Positions 36,381 through 44,337 of a DNA stretch of 64,000 bases are shown here, piece by piece (position 1 is the stretch's first letter; every line of letters begins with the position of its first letter). Both the position numbers and the translations under genes were made by a program. Below the pieces are notes generated by a model that was not told where the DNA came from, did no database searches, and saw only the letters and a program-made list of their open reading frames with translations. The stretch is from Shewanella cutis (lineage in GTDB: Bacteria > Pseudomonadota > Gammaproteobacteria > Enterobacterales > Shewanellaceae): NCBI RefSeq assembly GCF_022410515.1, contig NZ_JACSDI010000024.1:1-64000 (forward strand). The letters run 5' to 3'.

Positions 36381-36785
36381 ATGCCATTTTATCGTCAATA
36401 CGGTGCCAAAGGCTTAAAAGCAGTTGAGCATCTGGTATTAATCATCATCGCAATTGCGACTGTGGTCGCTATTGGTCAAGAAATTGTACATGTATTCAAT
36501 GTCGGTGCAGTCGCCCTTGCCGATCTGTTGTTATTGTTTATTTATCTCGAAGTGCTCGCCATGGTGGCCAATTATGCGGAATCGGGGAAATTACCCGTAC
36601 GCATGCCACTGTATATTGCCATTGTCGCCCTTGCCCGTTACTTGATCTTAGATATGAAGAGCATGGATGACTGGCGTATCACCGCGATTTCGCTTTCGAC
36701 CTTAATACTCGCAGCCACCGTAATCGTGATCCGTTGGGGTCAATTAAAAATGCCCTATCCTAAAAATCAGGAATACGATAACTAA
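36381..36785 (+). CDS. PsiE family phosphate-starvation-inducible membrane protein
   Basis: 134 aa. Seen: four hydrophobic segments (about residues 18-38, 45-65, 75-92, 103-123), and LVLIIIAIATVVAIGQEIVHV and LPVRMPLYIAIVALARYLILD, both typical of the PsiE family. The ATG at 36381 follows GGGAGA at a good distance. The role of PsiE is unsettled even in E. coli, where it is under PhoB and cAMP-CRP control; no Pho box was identified here. Confidence 0.88.
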   Translation: MPFYRQYGAKGLKAVEHLVLIIIAIATVVAIGQEIVHVFNVGAVALADLLLLFIYLEVLAMVANYAESGKLPVRMPLYIAIVALARYLILDMKSMDDWRITAISLSTLILAATVIVIRWGQLKMPYPKNQEYDN

Positions 36786-36933
36786 ACCTATTGTGCGCCA
36801 TTGCCAATCAAGCTCAATGGCGCCACTCTCCCCGCTGAAATCCCAACCAAAGACCTCTTTTCACACTGGTATTCTGCCAAAAAGCAATTATGCTAGTTTT
36901 ACTGAGATCAATTATTTACGGGGCAGTTGAGTT

Positions 36934-37236
36934 ATGGGTGAACATCCAGTTGGATTTGAAGAAAAACGCAGCTCACTTCGGGTGGATATGGAAGCCGAGC
37001 GAGTGCTCTTACATTGGACAGATAAAAACGGCGTTGAACACACAGACGAAGGTGTATGTATCGATCTCGCTCGTAGAGGCATTCTGTTTGATTATAAAAA
37101 ACCATTTGCACTGGGTGACTTAGTTAGAGTGACCTTTAATCCTGATACATCCCAGCAAAATAGCGTAAAAGGCCAAGTTTGTCGCTGCTCTAAACGCCAT
37201 GATCAAAGCTATCATGTCGCCATGCAATTGCTTTAA
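36934..37236 (+). CDS. PilZ-domain protein (putative c-di-GMP binder)
   Basis: 100 aa, one PilZ domain. Seen: EEKRSSLRVDMEAERV with an RxxxR-like signature (KRSSLR) near residues 10-16 and a CIDLARRGILFDY segment that takes the place of the [D/N]-x-S-x-x-G motif (DLARRG, so the Ser is replaced by Ala). The latter loss weakens a c-di-GMP-binding claim. Start ATG 36934 follows GGGGCAG. It precedes the ParA-like gene by 77 nt on the same strand. Confidence 0.75.
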   Translation: MGEHPVGFEEKRSSLRVDMEAERVLLHWTDKNGVEHTDEGVCIDLARRGILFDYKKPFALGDLVRVTFNPDTSQQNSVKGQVCRCSKRHDQSYHVAMQLL

Positions 37237-37313
37237 TTTCAATCCAGCTACGCAGGGTCGATTTAGCTGTTCTACACTGAATTAGTTGAACTATTAGTAC
37301 AAAGGACATTGCT

Positions 37314-37982
37314 ATGATATTGCTGGTGGGTGGAGAAAAAGGGGGCAGTGGCAAGAGTTGCCTTGCGCAAAACATTGCCGTTTATATCAAGCAGAAATTT
37401 GCCGCCAATGTACTAATGGTCGACTGTGACCCACAACGTACAACATCTGATTGGATCCAAGCGCGAAATAACGACCCTAGCTTACCAGCCATAAATTGCA
37501 TTCAACTCTACGGCAAAATTCGTAACGATTTACTCAGCCTGAATGAACGCTTCGACTATGTGATTGTTGACTGTGGCGGCCAAGATAACCTTGCTATGCG
37601 AGCCTCCATGTCGGTAGCCACTTACGTTGTGATCCCACTTAGACCAAAACGTCGCGATCTTAAAACCTTACCCCATATGGAAGATATGCTCAGCACCTGT
37701 AAAATGGTTAACCCCAAAATGATCGCGACCATTGTATTAACCCAATGCCCCGCACTGCCAACACAAGTTAAACGTATTTTAGAGGCCAAAGAAGTCGTCC
37801 AGTCCTTTGGATTACGCGTACTCAACTCGGTCACATTTTGCCGAAACATCTATGATGACAGTGAAGAAAAAGGTTCGTCCGTAATAGAAATTGAGCCTGA
37901 TGGCAAAGCGGCTGAAGAGATCCGCGCCATAGTGGATGAGCTGTTCAACTTACCTCCAGAAAATAGCTATGAGCTTAACTGA
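37314..37982 (+). CDS. ParA/MinD-like ATPase
   Basis: 222 aa, compact like plasmid ParA proteins of the short type (no N-terminal DNA-binding HTH). Seen: the deviant Walker A EKGGSGKSCLAQN at residues 8-20 with the signature Lys, switch VDCDPQRTTSDW near 40, and a Walker B-type VIVDCGGQDN near 85. These ATPases position DNA or protein clusters by ATP-driven surface waves. The chromosomal parA/parB at the origin is not expected here, so this is a second, orphan-type member. It overlaps the next gene by 14 nt, typical of a ParA plus small partner pair. Confidence 0.88.
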   Translation: MILLVGGEKGGSGKSCLAQNIAVYIKQKFAANVLMVDCDPQRTTSDWIQARNNDPSLPAINCIQLYGKIRNDLLSLNERFDYVIVDCGGQDNLAMRASMSVATYVVIPLRPKRRDLKTLPHMEDMLSTCKMVNPKMIATIVLTQCPALPTQVKRILEAKEVVQSFGLRVLNSVTFCRNIYDDSEEKGSSVIEIEPDGKAAEEIRAIVDELFNLPPENSYELN

Positions 37983-38310
37983 TCTTAAACGCAAGAAACC
38001 TAAACAAGTCATCAAGGTGGTTTCTGTTGAAGATTTCATTGAAGACGCCAATAACTATGCTTCAGGTAAAGCGAGTATTTTAGCGGTGCCTCCCGCAGAG
38101 CCAAAAGGCTTAGATAAAAAGTCAGCCAAAATTTATCGCCATGCCACCTTTACCCTCACAGAGACCAGCATTGCCCAATTAGATTTACTCGCCAAAGAAA
38201 CCAAAGTCGCAAAGTCCCGCTTATTGCGTATTCTGATTGATGAGTTCAGTCAAAGAAAGGTTGAAGAGCAGCTTGAAGTGGTAAATAAAAGTAAGCAGGC
38301 AGACCGTTAA
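37969..38310 (+). CDS. Small partner protein of the ParA-like ATPase (ribbon-helix-helix-like)
   Basis: 113 aa from the ATG at 37969, inside the end of the ParA-like gene; the frame is open upstream but the overlap start is the natural one. The N-terminal third is basic (LKRKKPKQVIKVV). The C-terminal part from about residue 57 (KIYRHATFTLTETSIAQLDLLAKETKVAKSRLLRILIDEFSQR) has the strand-helix-helix pattern with short beta strand FTLTE of CopG/Arc-like DNA-binding domains, as found in small centromere-binding proteins of type Ib partition systems. This assignment is by pattern only. Confidence 0.65.
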   Translation: MSLTDLKRKKPKQVIKVVSVEDFIEDANNYASGKASILAVPPAEPKGLDKKSAKIYRHATFTLTETSIAQLDLLAKETKVAKSRLLRILIDEFSQRKVEEQLEVVNKSKQADR

Positions 38311-38314
38311 TCTT

Positions 38315-38596
38315 TAATACCAATCACATTAAATATCTAATCAGTTCAGAGCATCACAGGCATTTCAATCCAAGGCGCATTGACGCAGAAATGGTCATTC
38401 CCTTTTAAGTCAATGCAACACCGGAGTGGGATGCCTGTGTGGATCCCGAAGGGCGGCTGATGTTCACTGTATGGCAACGCGCTTTATACTGCGTTTAAGG
38501 CTTTCGGCAGAGCACCACTATGCCTTCAAGCTTCGCCTTGTCTAAAGCGCGTTGAATTCCCGCTGAATGAACAGATTTTTTATACAATTGGTATAA
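38315..38596. repeat. MITE-like element with terminal inverted repeats
   Basis: A 282-bp non-coding block bounded by inverted ends: ATACCAAT at 38317-38324 and ATTGGTAT at 38587-38594 (9 of 10 bases paired when one flanking base is added). The interior holds further self-complementary segments. It follows the ParA-pair operon directly. Size and ends fit a miniature inverted-repeat element; other copies in the genome could not be looked for. Confidence 0.55.
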
Positions 38597-38683
38597 GCAT
38601 ATTCGCCATAAAAAGCATGTGATGCTCACTCATTAATTTGCAAAACATGATGGCCGCAGCATAACCATGCGCCCCATATCAAT

Positions 38684-38935
38684 TCAATGATGGGAATGGT
38701 GACACTGCCGCCCGGCAACAAGTGAGAGCCCTTGTGCCGATTCAGTTATTTTTCCTTTATTTAACAACAAACTGATTAACTCCTCCGCAGTAAGATTTTC
38801 AGCGCTACAGGTGTGATAACGCGTTGCTTCTCCAAAGGTTTGGACTATCTGTGCGATTAACTCAGGCTTTAAAACGGGGTTGGCTTGCGCTACCATCAGC
38901 GCCATAACATCATGACCGTGAACAGAATCGGGCAT
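38684..38935 (-). CDS. YecH family metal-binding protein
   Basis: 83 aa. It starts MPDSVHGHDVMALMVAQA and continues RYHTCSAENLTAEELISLLLNKGK, matching the E. coli YecH pattern (SVHGHEVL, FHTCSAEGMTAGELV, and a C-terminal cluster). Histidines and cysteines (HGH, HTC, CHHSHH) support metal binding. The natural ligand and role are unknown. It has its own promoter region opposite to the LytS-type gene. Confidence 0.88.
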   Translation of the reverse strand: MPDSVHGHDVMALMVAQANPVLKPELIAQIVQTFGEATRYHTCSAENLTAEELISLLLNKGKITESAQGLSLVAGRQCHHSHH

Positions 38936-39063
38936 AGTAACTCCAAAAGATGCAAATAAGATTTAGCTTTATAACCGAACTGTTGAATGTTAACCCTGAT
39001 CTTGTGCACATTCTGCCAATTTCAACAGCTGTGCAGACCGCTGTGACAATAAAGTGAGCCACT

Positions 39064-40746
39064 ATGTCCTTGATCTTGCTTCTGACACAACAGATGTCAC
39101 TCTATTTAGTGATTGTTTATTTAGTCAGTAAAACACCGCTTTTTAAACTGTTTGCAGAAACGTCACCGCGTCTGCCTCACAAGATCTTTATTTACCTAGT
39201 TTTTTCTAGCTTTTGTATCATGGCGACCTACTTTGGTGAGCAAACCTCAGGGGCCATCGCCAATACTCGCGCCATGGGTGCTGTATTAGGCGGATTGCTC
39301 GGCGGCCCTGTTACAGGTTTTTTAGTCGGGCTCACTGGTGGATTACACCGCTATAGCATGGGCGGCTTTACCGATTTAGCCTGTGCTATATCAACAACGC
39401 TCGAAGGCCTCTCAGCGGGAATGATCAGTTATTACCTGCGCCGCGTAGGTAAGAGTGAACTTATCTACAATCCGCTATTGGTTTGTTTAGTGACCTTTTA
39501 TGCCGAAATAATGCAGATGAGCCTTATTTTGCTCATCGCTCGCCCCTTTGATGCCGCTTGGGAGTTAGTGCGGCAGATTGCCCCACCGATGTTATTGATC
39601 AACTCCATCGGCGCGGCACTATTTATGAGTATGATCCGCGACCAAAAAACCATGTTCGATAAGCTCTCATCTAGCTTTTCAACCAAAGCACTTAAAATCG
39701 CTGAGCGTAGTGTAGGGTTACTTTCCAAGGGATTTAATGAAGAAAGTAGCGGTAAGGTCGCGCAAATTGTGATTGAAGAAACCAATGTAGGCGCAGTGGC
39801 CATTACGGATAGAGAAAAGCTCTTGGCGTTTATCGGGATTGGCGCCGACCACCATATCCCTGGCACGCCGATTTCCTCCCAAATCACCCTTGAGGCCATC
39901 AATCAAAACAAAGTAATGTTTGCCGATGGGGTCGAAACCCCCTATTCCTGCTCGATTTCGAGCCAGTGTAAACTAGGGTCGAGTCTAGTGATCCCCCTGC
40001 GTAGCGACACTGAAATCATTGGCACCATCAAGTTATATGAACCTAAAAATAAACTGTTTTTAAATATTAACCGCACCTTGGGCGAAGGGATCGCTCGGCT
40101 ATTATCGAACCAAATTCTTTATGGCCGTTTTGAACAGCAGCAAAACCTACTGACCCAAGCCGAATTAAAGTTGCTGCAGGCGCAAGTCAATCCACACTTT
40201 TTATTCAATGCTCTCAATACCATAAGCGCAATTATTAAGCGCGATCCGGATATGTCGAAACAACTGTTACAACAGTTATCACAGTTTTTACGGATCAATT
40301 TAAAACGCACGACGGGTTTAGTCACTCTCGGGGATGAGCTTGATCACATCGCTTCTTATCTCACCATCGAGAAAGCCAGATTTATTGATAAATTACAAGT
40401 CAATATTGCCATTCCAGAGTCACTTTATCACTGTAAAGTCCCTGCATTTACCCTACAGCCTATTATTGAGAATGCGGTTAAACATGGCACCACCCATATG
40501 ATTGACCAAGGGCAGATCAAGGTCACTGGGCGTTTGGATGAAGATGTATTGACGTTAGAGGTCATTGATAATGCAGGCCTATATCAACCTTCTACTGACT
40601 CTGAAGGGTTGGGAATGAATTTAGTCCATAAACGGATCCAAAACCTGTTTGGCGGACAATACGGTATCCAAGTTGAATGCGAGCCGGATGAATACACCAA
40701 AGTGACCATCCGCTTACCCATAGAACAGACGGAAACTAGCACGTGA
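39064..40746 (+). CDS. LytS/BtsS-type sensor histidine kinase
   Basis: 560 aa. N-terminal five-helix 5TM-LYT receptor domain (about residues 10-190, with GGLLGGPVTGFLVGLTGG), a GAF-type sensor segment (about 230-350), then the kinase core with the QVNPHFLFNALNTI phosphorylation motif (His near 378) and an ATPase domain with PIIENAVKHG near 468 and GLGMNLVHKRIQ near 520. In E. coli BtsS (YehU) senses extracellular pyruvate. It overlaps the response regulator gene by 4 nt (GTGA), so the pair is one operon. Confidence 0.94.
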   Translation: MSLILLLTQQMSLYLVIVYLVSKTPLFKLFAETSPRLPHKIFIYLVFSSFCIMATYFGEQTSGAIANTRAMGAVLGGLLGGPVTGFLVGLTGGLHRYSMGGFTDLACAISTTLEGLSAGMISYYLRRVGKSELIYNPLLVCLVTFYAEIMQMSLILLIARPFDAAWELVRQIAPPMLLINSIGAALFMSMIRDQKTMFDKLSSSFSTKALKIAERSVGLLSKGFNEESSGKVAQIVIEETNVGAVAITDREKLLAFIGIGADHHIPGTPISSQITLEAINQNKVMFADGVETPYSCSISSQCKLGSSLVIPLRSDTEIIGTIKLYEPKNKLFLNINRTLGEGIARLLSNQILYGRFEQQQNLLTQAELKLLQAQVNPHFLFNALNTISAIIKRDPDMSKQLLQQLSQFLRINLKRTTGLVTLGDELDHIASYLTIEKARFIDKLQVNIAIPESLYHCKVPAFTLQPIIENAVKHGTTHMIDQGQIKVTGRLDEDVLTLEVIDNAGLYQPSTDSEGLGMNLVHKRIQNLFGGQYGIQVECEPDEYTKVTIRLPIEQTETST

Positions 40747-41453
40747 TCACTTGTTTAATTGTCGATGATGAATTGTTTGCCCGTGAAGAGCTTGCCGATT
40801 TACTCAGCCAAGAAGCCGATATTGAGATTATTGGCCAATGCAGCAACGCGATAGAAGCACTGCAAACCATAACCAAAGAGAGACCCCAATTGGTGTTTCT
40901 CGATATCCAAATGCCGCGTATTTCAGGTATGGAGCTCATTGCCATGCTCGATCCCGACACCTTGCCTAAAATCGTGTTTGTTACTGCATTTGATGAATTT
41001 GCCGTCAAAGCTTTTGACAATCATGCTTTTGATTATCTGCTAAAACCCATAGATGCCGACCGTTTAAGCCAAACCCTCAAACGTGTTCGCAAGGATCTCA
41101 CGCCACAAGCCGTCAATCAGATTGCGCCTCGATGCCTCGAGCATTTACCCTGTTACAGCGGTAGTAAATTAAAAGTCATCTCGATTCAAGATGTTGAGTA
41201 TGTTTTTAGCGATTTAAGTGGGATTCATGTCGCGTGCACTAAAGGCAAGGTTCATACCCAACTGACGCTTAAAGTGCTAGAAGAAAAAACACCGCTAGTG
41301 CGTTGTCATCGCCAATACCTGATTTCGCCCAAGGCCATTGCCGAAATTGAGCTGCTAGATACCGGTGCAGAAGTGACCACCTTACTCGGGGATAAAGTGC
41401 CCGTTTCCCGTCGTTATCTCAAAAGCCTTAAGCAATTATTTGGCTTTCAATAG
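40743..41453 (+). CDS. LytTR-family response regulator (BtsR/YehT-like)
   Basis: 236 aa. Receiver domain: VDDELFAREEL at the start, phosphoacceptor Asp in LVFLDIQMPRISG near residue 54, Lys in LLKPIDADRL near 100. C-terminal LytTR DNA-binding domain (about 130-235): VISIQDVEYVFSDLSGIHV, CHRQYLIS, VPVSRRYLKSLKQ. GTG start at 40743 within the kinase stop. It presumably binds the direct repeat at 41465-41493 in front of the transporter gene. Confidence 0.94.
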   Translation: MITCLIVDDELFAREELADLLSQEADIEIIGQCSNAIEALQTITKERPQLVFLDIQMPRISGMELIAMLDPDTLPKIVFVTAFDEFAVKAFDNHAFDYLLKPIDADRLSQTLKRVRKDLTPQAVNQIAPRCLEHLPCYSGSKLKVISIQDVEYVFSDLSGIHVACTKGKVHTQLTLKVLEEKTPLVRCHRQYLISPKAIAEIELLDTGAEVTTLLGDKVPVSRRYLKSLKQLFGFQ

Positions 41454-41464
41454 TCCAATTGTTA

Positions 41465-41493
41465 ACCGCTTGTGTCCGTATTATAACCGCTCA
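41465..41493 (+). promoter_or_regulatory. BtsR-like direct repeat (LytTR operator)
   Basis: ACCGCTTG (41465-41472) and ACCGCTCA (41486-41493) are spaced by exactly 13 bp. The E. coli BtsR (YehT) operator is two ACC[G/A]CT[C/T]A units separated by 13 bp; one unit matches fully and the other in seven of eight bases. It lies between the response regulator and the transporter. Confidence 0.75.
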
Positions 41494-41596
41494 GGGCGGT
41501 TAATACTGATGATTGATATACGTATGCAACCGCTCGCTCCATTCTATAGCCGCTGAGTCAGCATTATCGACCTCTCACCCAGTTTGCCCAGTTTTA

Positions 41597-41615
41597 TGTA
41601 AACAACTTGTTTACA
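41597..41615 (+). promoter_or_regulatory. Perfect 19-bp palindrome upstream of the transporter
   Basis: TGTAAACAACTTGTTTACA, perfect dyad with one central base, 33 nt before the ATG at 41649. It looks like an operator. It resembles a TyrR box (TGTAAA-N6-TTTACA) but has N7 spacing. The regulator is unknown. Confidence 0.6.
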
Positions 41616-41648
41616 CTCTGCACAACTCAAAATGGGGAGATAACTAAA

Positions 41649-43097
41649 ATGATGTGGTTCCTGCTCTGCGTCGGTCTATTGATCGGCGGCTACTTTATCT
41701 ACGGTACTTTTGTTGAAAAAGTATTTGGTATCAACGAAAAACGTCAAACACCGGCATTTAGCCAAACTGACGGCGTGGACTTTGTTCCGATGTCAAAGGG
41801 CAAAGTCTATTTAATCCAATTACTCAATATTGCGGGTGTAGGTCCAATCTTCGGTCCAATCTTAGGTGCGCTCTACGGTCCTTCAGCAATGCTGTGGATT
41901 GTGATCGGCTGTATCTTCGGTGGCGCCGTACACGATTACTTCTCGGGCATGTTATCAGTACGTAATGGTGGCCAATCAGTCCCAAACCTTGCGGGCAAGT
42001 ACTTAGGTAAAAGTGCTAAACACTTTATGAACGTGTTCGCCATCGTCTTACTGCTGCTGGTAGGTGTAGTGTTTATCTCTGCACCAGCGGGTTTGTTAGG
42101 TAAGCTGACGGGCTTAGATGTGAGTATCTTCGTAGGCATCATCTTCGTTTATTACCTGATTGCCACAGTAGTACCTATCGACAAGATTATTGGCCGCCTC
42201 TATCCCTTCTTCGGCGCACTGCTATTCTTCATGTCCTTCGGCTTGGCCTTTGCGATTATGTTTTCTAGCGAACATACGCTGCTTCCGAATGTGCAAGCGG
42301 GTGATTTTTTCAAAAACTTAAACCCTAACGATATGCCATTATGGCCCGCCCTCTTCATCACTATTGCCTGTGGAGCGATTTCAGGCTTCCACGCCACGCA
42401 ATCACCACTCATGGCTCGTTGTGTTGAAAATGAAAAGAATGGCCGTTTCGTGTTCTTTGGCGCCATGATCGGTGAAGGCGTTATCGCCCTGTTGTGGTGT
42501 GCTATTGCCCTGTCTTACTTCCATGGTGTTGAAGGTTTAAACACCGGCATGGCCGGTAACCCTGCAAACGTGGTATATGAAGCATCGACAGGTTTGTTAG
42601 GCGCTGTGGGTGGTTTTATGGCTATCCTAGGTGTAATTATTCTGCCGATTACCTCTGGCGATACCGCATTCCGCTCTGCTCGTCTGATTTTGGCTGAGTT
42701 CTTTAAAATGCCACAGGTATCTTTGCCAAAACGTTTAGTGCTGGCTATTCCATTGTTTGTGATTGGTGGCTTACTGACTCAAGTCGACTTTGGCGTGATC
42801 TGGCGTTACTTTGGTGTGGCTAACCAAGCCACTGCAGTATTAATGCTCTGGACTGCTTCAGCTTATCTACTGCGCCACAATAAACTGCATTGGATCACTA
42901 CGATTCCGGCCATGTTTATGACGACTGTGGTTATCGCCTTCCTGCTAAACTCTGCCACCTTAGGCGCAGGCTTACCTATGACCTTGTCTACCGTTGCAGG
43001 CGTGATTTCAACCTTAGTGCTCACCGGATTGCTGATTGTGAAAACCAAAGGCAAAGGCGAGGTTGATAGTGACAGCGAATTACCTGATGAAGCCTAA
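41649..43097 (+). CDS. CstA-family peptide/pyruvate-type transporter
   Basis: 482 aa from the ATG at 41649 with GGGGAG 9 nt upstream (a TTG at 41607 would add 14 non-conserved residues). Polytopic, about 13-14 helices. Seen: GVGPIFGPILGALYGPSAMLWIVIGCIFGGAVHDY (as parts GPIFGPILGALYG and GGAVHDYFSGMLSVRNGG), which is the CstA signature. The E. coli members CstA and BtsT are near 700 aa; this is the shorter form. It is directly downstream of the LytS/LytTR pair and preceded by a BtsR-like site, which supports import of a small carboxylate or peptide, but the substrate is not established. Confidence 0.9.
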   Translation: MMWFLLCVGLLIGGYFIYGTFVEKVFGINEKRQTPAFSQTDGVDFVPMSKGKVYLIQLLNIAGVGPIFGPILGALYGPSAMLWIVIGCIFGGAVHDYFSGMLSVRNGGQSVPNLAGKYLGKSAKHFMNVFAIVLLLLVGVVFISAPAGLLGKLTGLDVSIFVGIIFVYYLIATVVPIDKIIGRLYPFFGALLFFMSFGLAFAIMFSSEHTLLPNVQAGDFFKNLNPNDMPLWPALFITIACGAISGFHATQSPLMARCVENEKNGRFVFFGAMIGEGVIALLWCAIALSYFHGVEGLNTGMAGNPANVVYEASTGLLGAVGGFMAILGVIILPITSGDTAFRSARLILAEFFKMPQVSLPKRLVLAIPLFVIGGLLTQVDFGVIWRYFGVANQATAVLMLWTASAYLLRHNKLHWITTIPAMFMTTVVIAFLLNSATLGAGLPMTLSTVAGVISTLVLTGLLIVKTKGKGEVDSDSELPDEA

Positions 43098-43137
43098 TTT
43101 CTAGCAGTATGTACTAGAATTAGCGCGACAAAAATCC

Positions 43138-43168
43138 AACGGGCACCCATGAGTGCCCGTTTTTTTAT
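43138..43168 (+). terminator. Terminator of the CstA-type transporter gene
   Basis: Arms ACGGGCAC / GTGCCCGT (43139-43146, 43153-43160), loop of 6 nt, followed by seven T residues. Confidence 0.92.
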
Positions 43169-43236
43169 CCATCACCTTAAGCCAATGTGGATAATACTGG
43201 TATAATCTCGTTATTGTTCACGGCAGTTTATACAAG

Positions 43237-43608
43237 ATGACTCAAACCAATAACCCATTACATGGCATCACACTGGAAACCATAATCACGCAACTCGTCG
43301 AGCATTATGGCTGGGAAGAACTTGGCGCTCGCATCAAGATCCGCTGTTTTACCGAAGATCCAAGTATCAAATCAAGTCTGCGTTTTTTAAGAAAAACCGA
43401 TTGGGCCCGAGAAAAAGTAGAATATTTATATTTGAAGACCAATAAACTGCCGCTGCCAGCTGCAAAATCAATACAGGCGCCAGCTAAAGAACCGTCAAAA
43501 AAGTCGGCACCTAAACCGAACTCAAAACCAACCCAAGCAAAAGTCGTTGCACCAACGCCTGAAGTAGAGGGTCAGGTCAATAGCCATATTTGGGGAAAGC
43601 GCGACTAA
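43237..43608 (+). CDS. VF530 family DNA-binding protein (DUF2132)
   Basis: 123 aa. The first 75 residues (NPLHGITLETIITQLVEHYGWEELGARIKIRCF and PSIKSSLRFLRKTDWAREKVEYLYL) match the small VF530/DUF2132 fold whose structure from Vibrio fischeri suggested nucleic-acid binding. The rest is a low-complexity Lys/Pro/Ala tail without recognised motif. Start ATG 43237 is the first in frame after the terminator. Role unknown. Confidence 0.88.
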   Translation: MTQTNNPLHGITLETIITQLVEHYGWEELGARIKIRCFTEDPSIKSSLRFLRKTDWAREKVEYLYLKTNKLPLPAAKSIQAPAKEPSKKSAPKPNSKPTQAKVVAPTPEVEGQVNSHIWGKRD

Positions 43609-43821
43609 ATTCACACGATAAATACGCGCTGTCTATCAGACTCTTCGCCAGATAATGGTTCGCTAACCAAGGGCAAAGCTAATCCGCTAGCCCTTAATAC
43701 ACTCGAAAATAACCGGCTGTTATTATTAATAAATGCATTATAGACCTATAATCTTTTTAAGTTTTCTATCCCTATGCCGATAACTTAGTGAACTCTCACT
43801 CGACTAATCTAGGAGCCTATC

Positions 43822-44271
43822 GTGAACATAAATGGATTAAACAACATCGCGAATAGCGGCGCCTTCAAGTCAGTATCCAGTGCCTATATCACAACCACCC
43901 CAGCAATCAACGGCTCTGCGAATCAACCAGCAGAGTCCAATCCTCAAGAAACCGTAAATATATCAAGCAAAGGCAGACAAGCACTCGCCATCGAAGTGGG
44001 CGCGTCTTTAAGGGAAAAAGCGGCGGAAAAAAGGCAACAAACGGAAAGTACAGAGAATCAAGAACCCAAGTCTATCATTGATGAACAAATAGATCGCATC
44101 AAAGAACAGATCAAAGCCTTGCAAGAAATGCTCACCAAGCTCGCGGGAGATAATTCCGAAGCCGCAGCACAGCAACGTAAACAGCTACAAGAACAAATTA
44201 TGCAGCTTAATACTCAAATGGTGGTATTAATGGATAACAAAATGCGAGAGACACAAAAAGCTGCTGGCTAA
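43822..44271 (+). CDS. Unknown protein with coiled coil (FlxA-like)
   Basis: 149 aa from a GTG at 43822 that follows AGGAGCC. Residues 1-45 are Asn/Ser/Ala-rich and disordered, then ETVNISSKGRQALAIEV, then a long coiled coil (about 75-140: IIDEQIDRIKEQIKALQEML and QQRKQLQEQIMQLNTQM). FlxA-like proteins have such a pattern; the match is by feel, not by search. The ISSKGRQAL motif resembles FlgM-type and LSPKARQ-type segments. No signal peptide. Confidence 0.6.
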   Translation: MNINGLNNIANSGAFKSVSSAYITTTPAINGSANQPAESNPQETVNISSKGRQALAIEVGASLREKAAEKRQQTESTENQEPKSIIDEQIDRIKEQIKALQEMLTKLAGDNSEAAAQQRKQLQEQIMQLNTQMVVLMDNKMRETQKAAG

Positions 44272-44337
44272 CCGTTGAGACTGCTTAGCATTTGCGGCAA
44301 CAGCCACTTGATTCTCAAGCAGAAATTAAGCAACCGA

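Noticed and set aside
41529..41556. Second ACCGCT pair (41529 and 41549) downstream of the BtsR-like operator.
   Set aside because: The spacing is one base short of the 13-bp rule and the second unit is degenerate.
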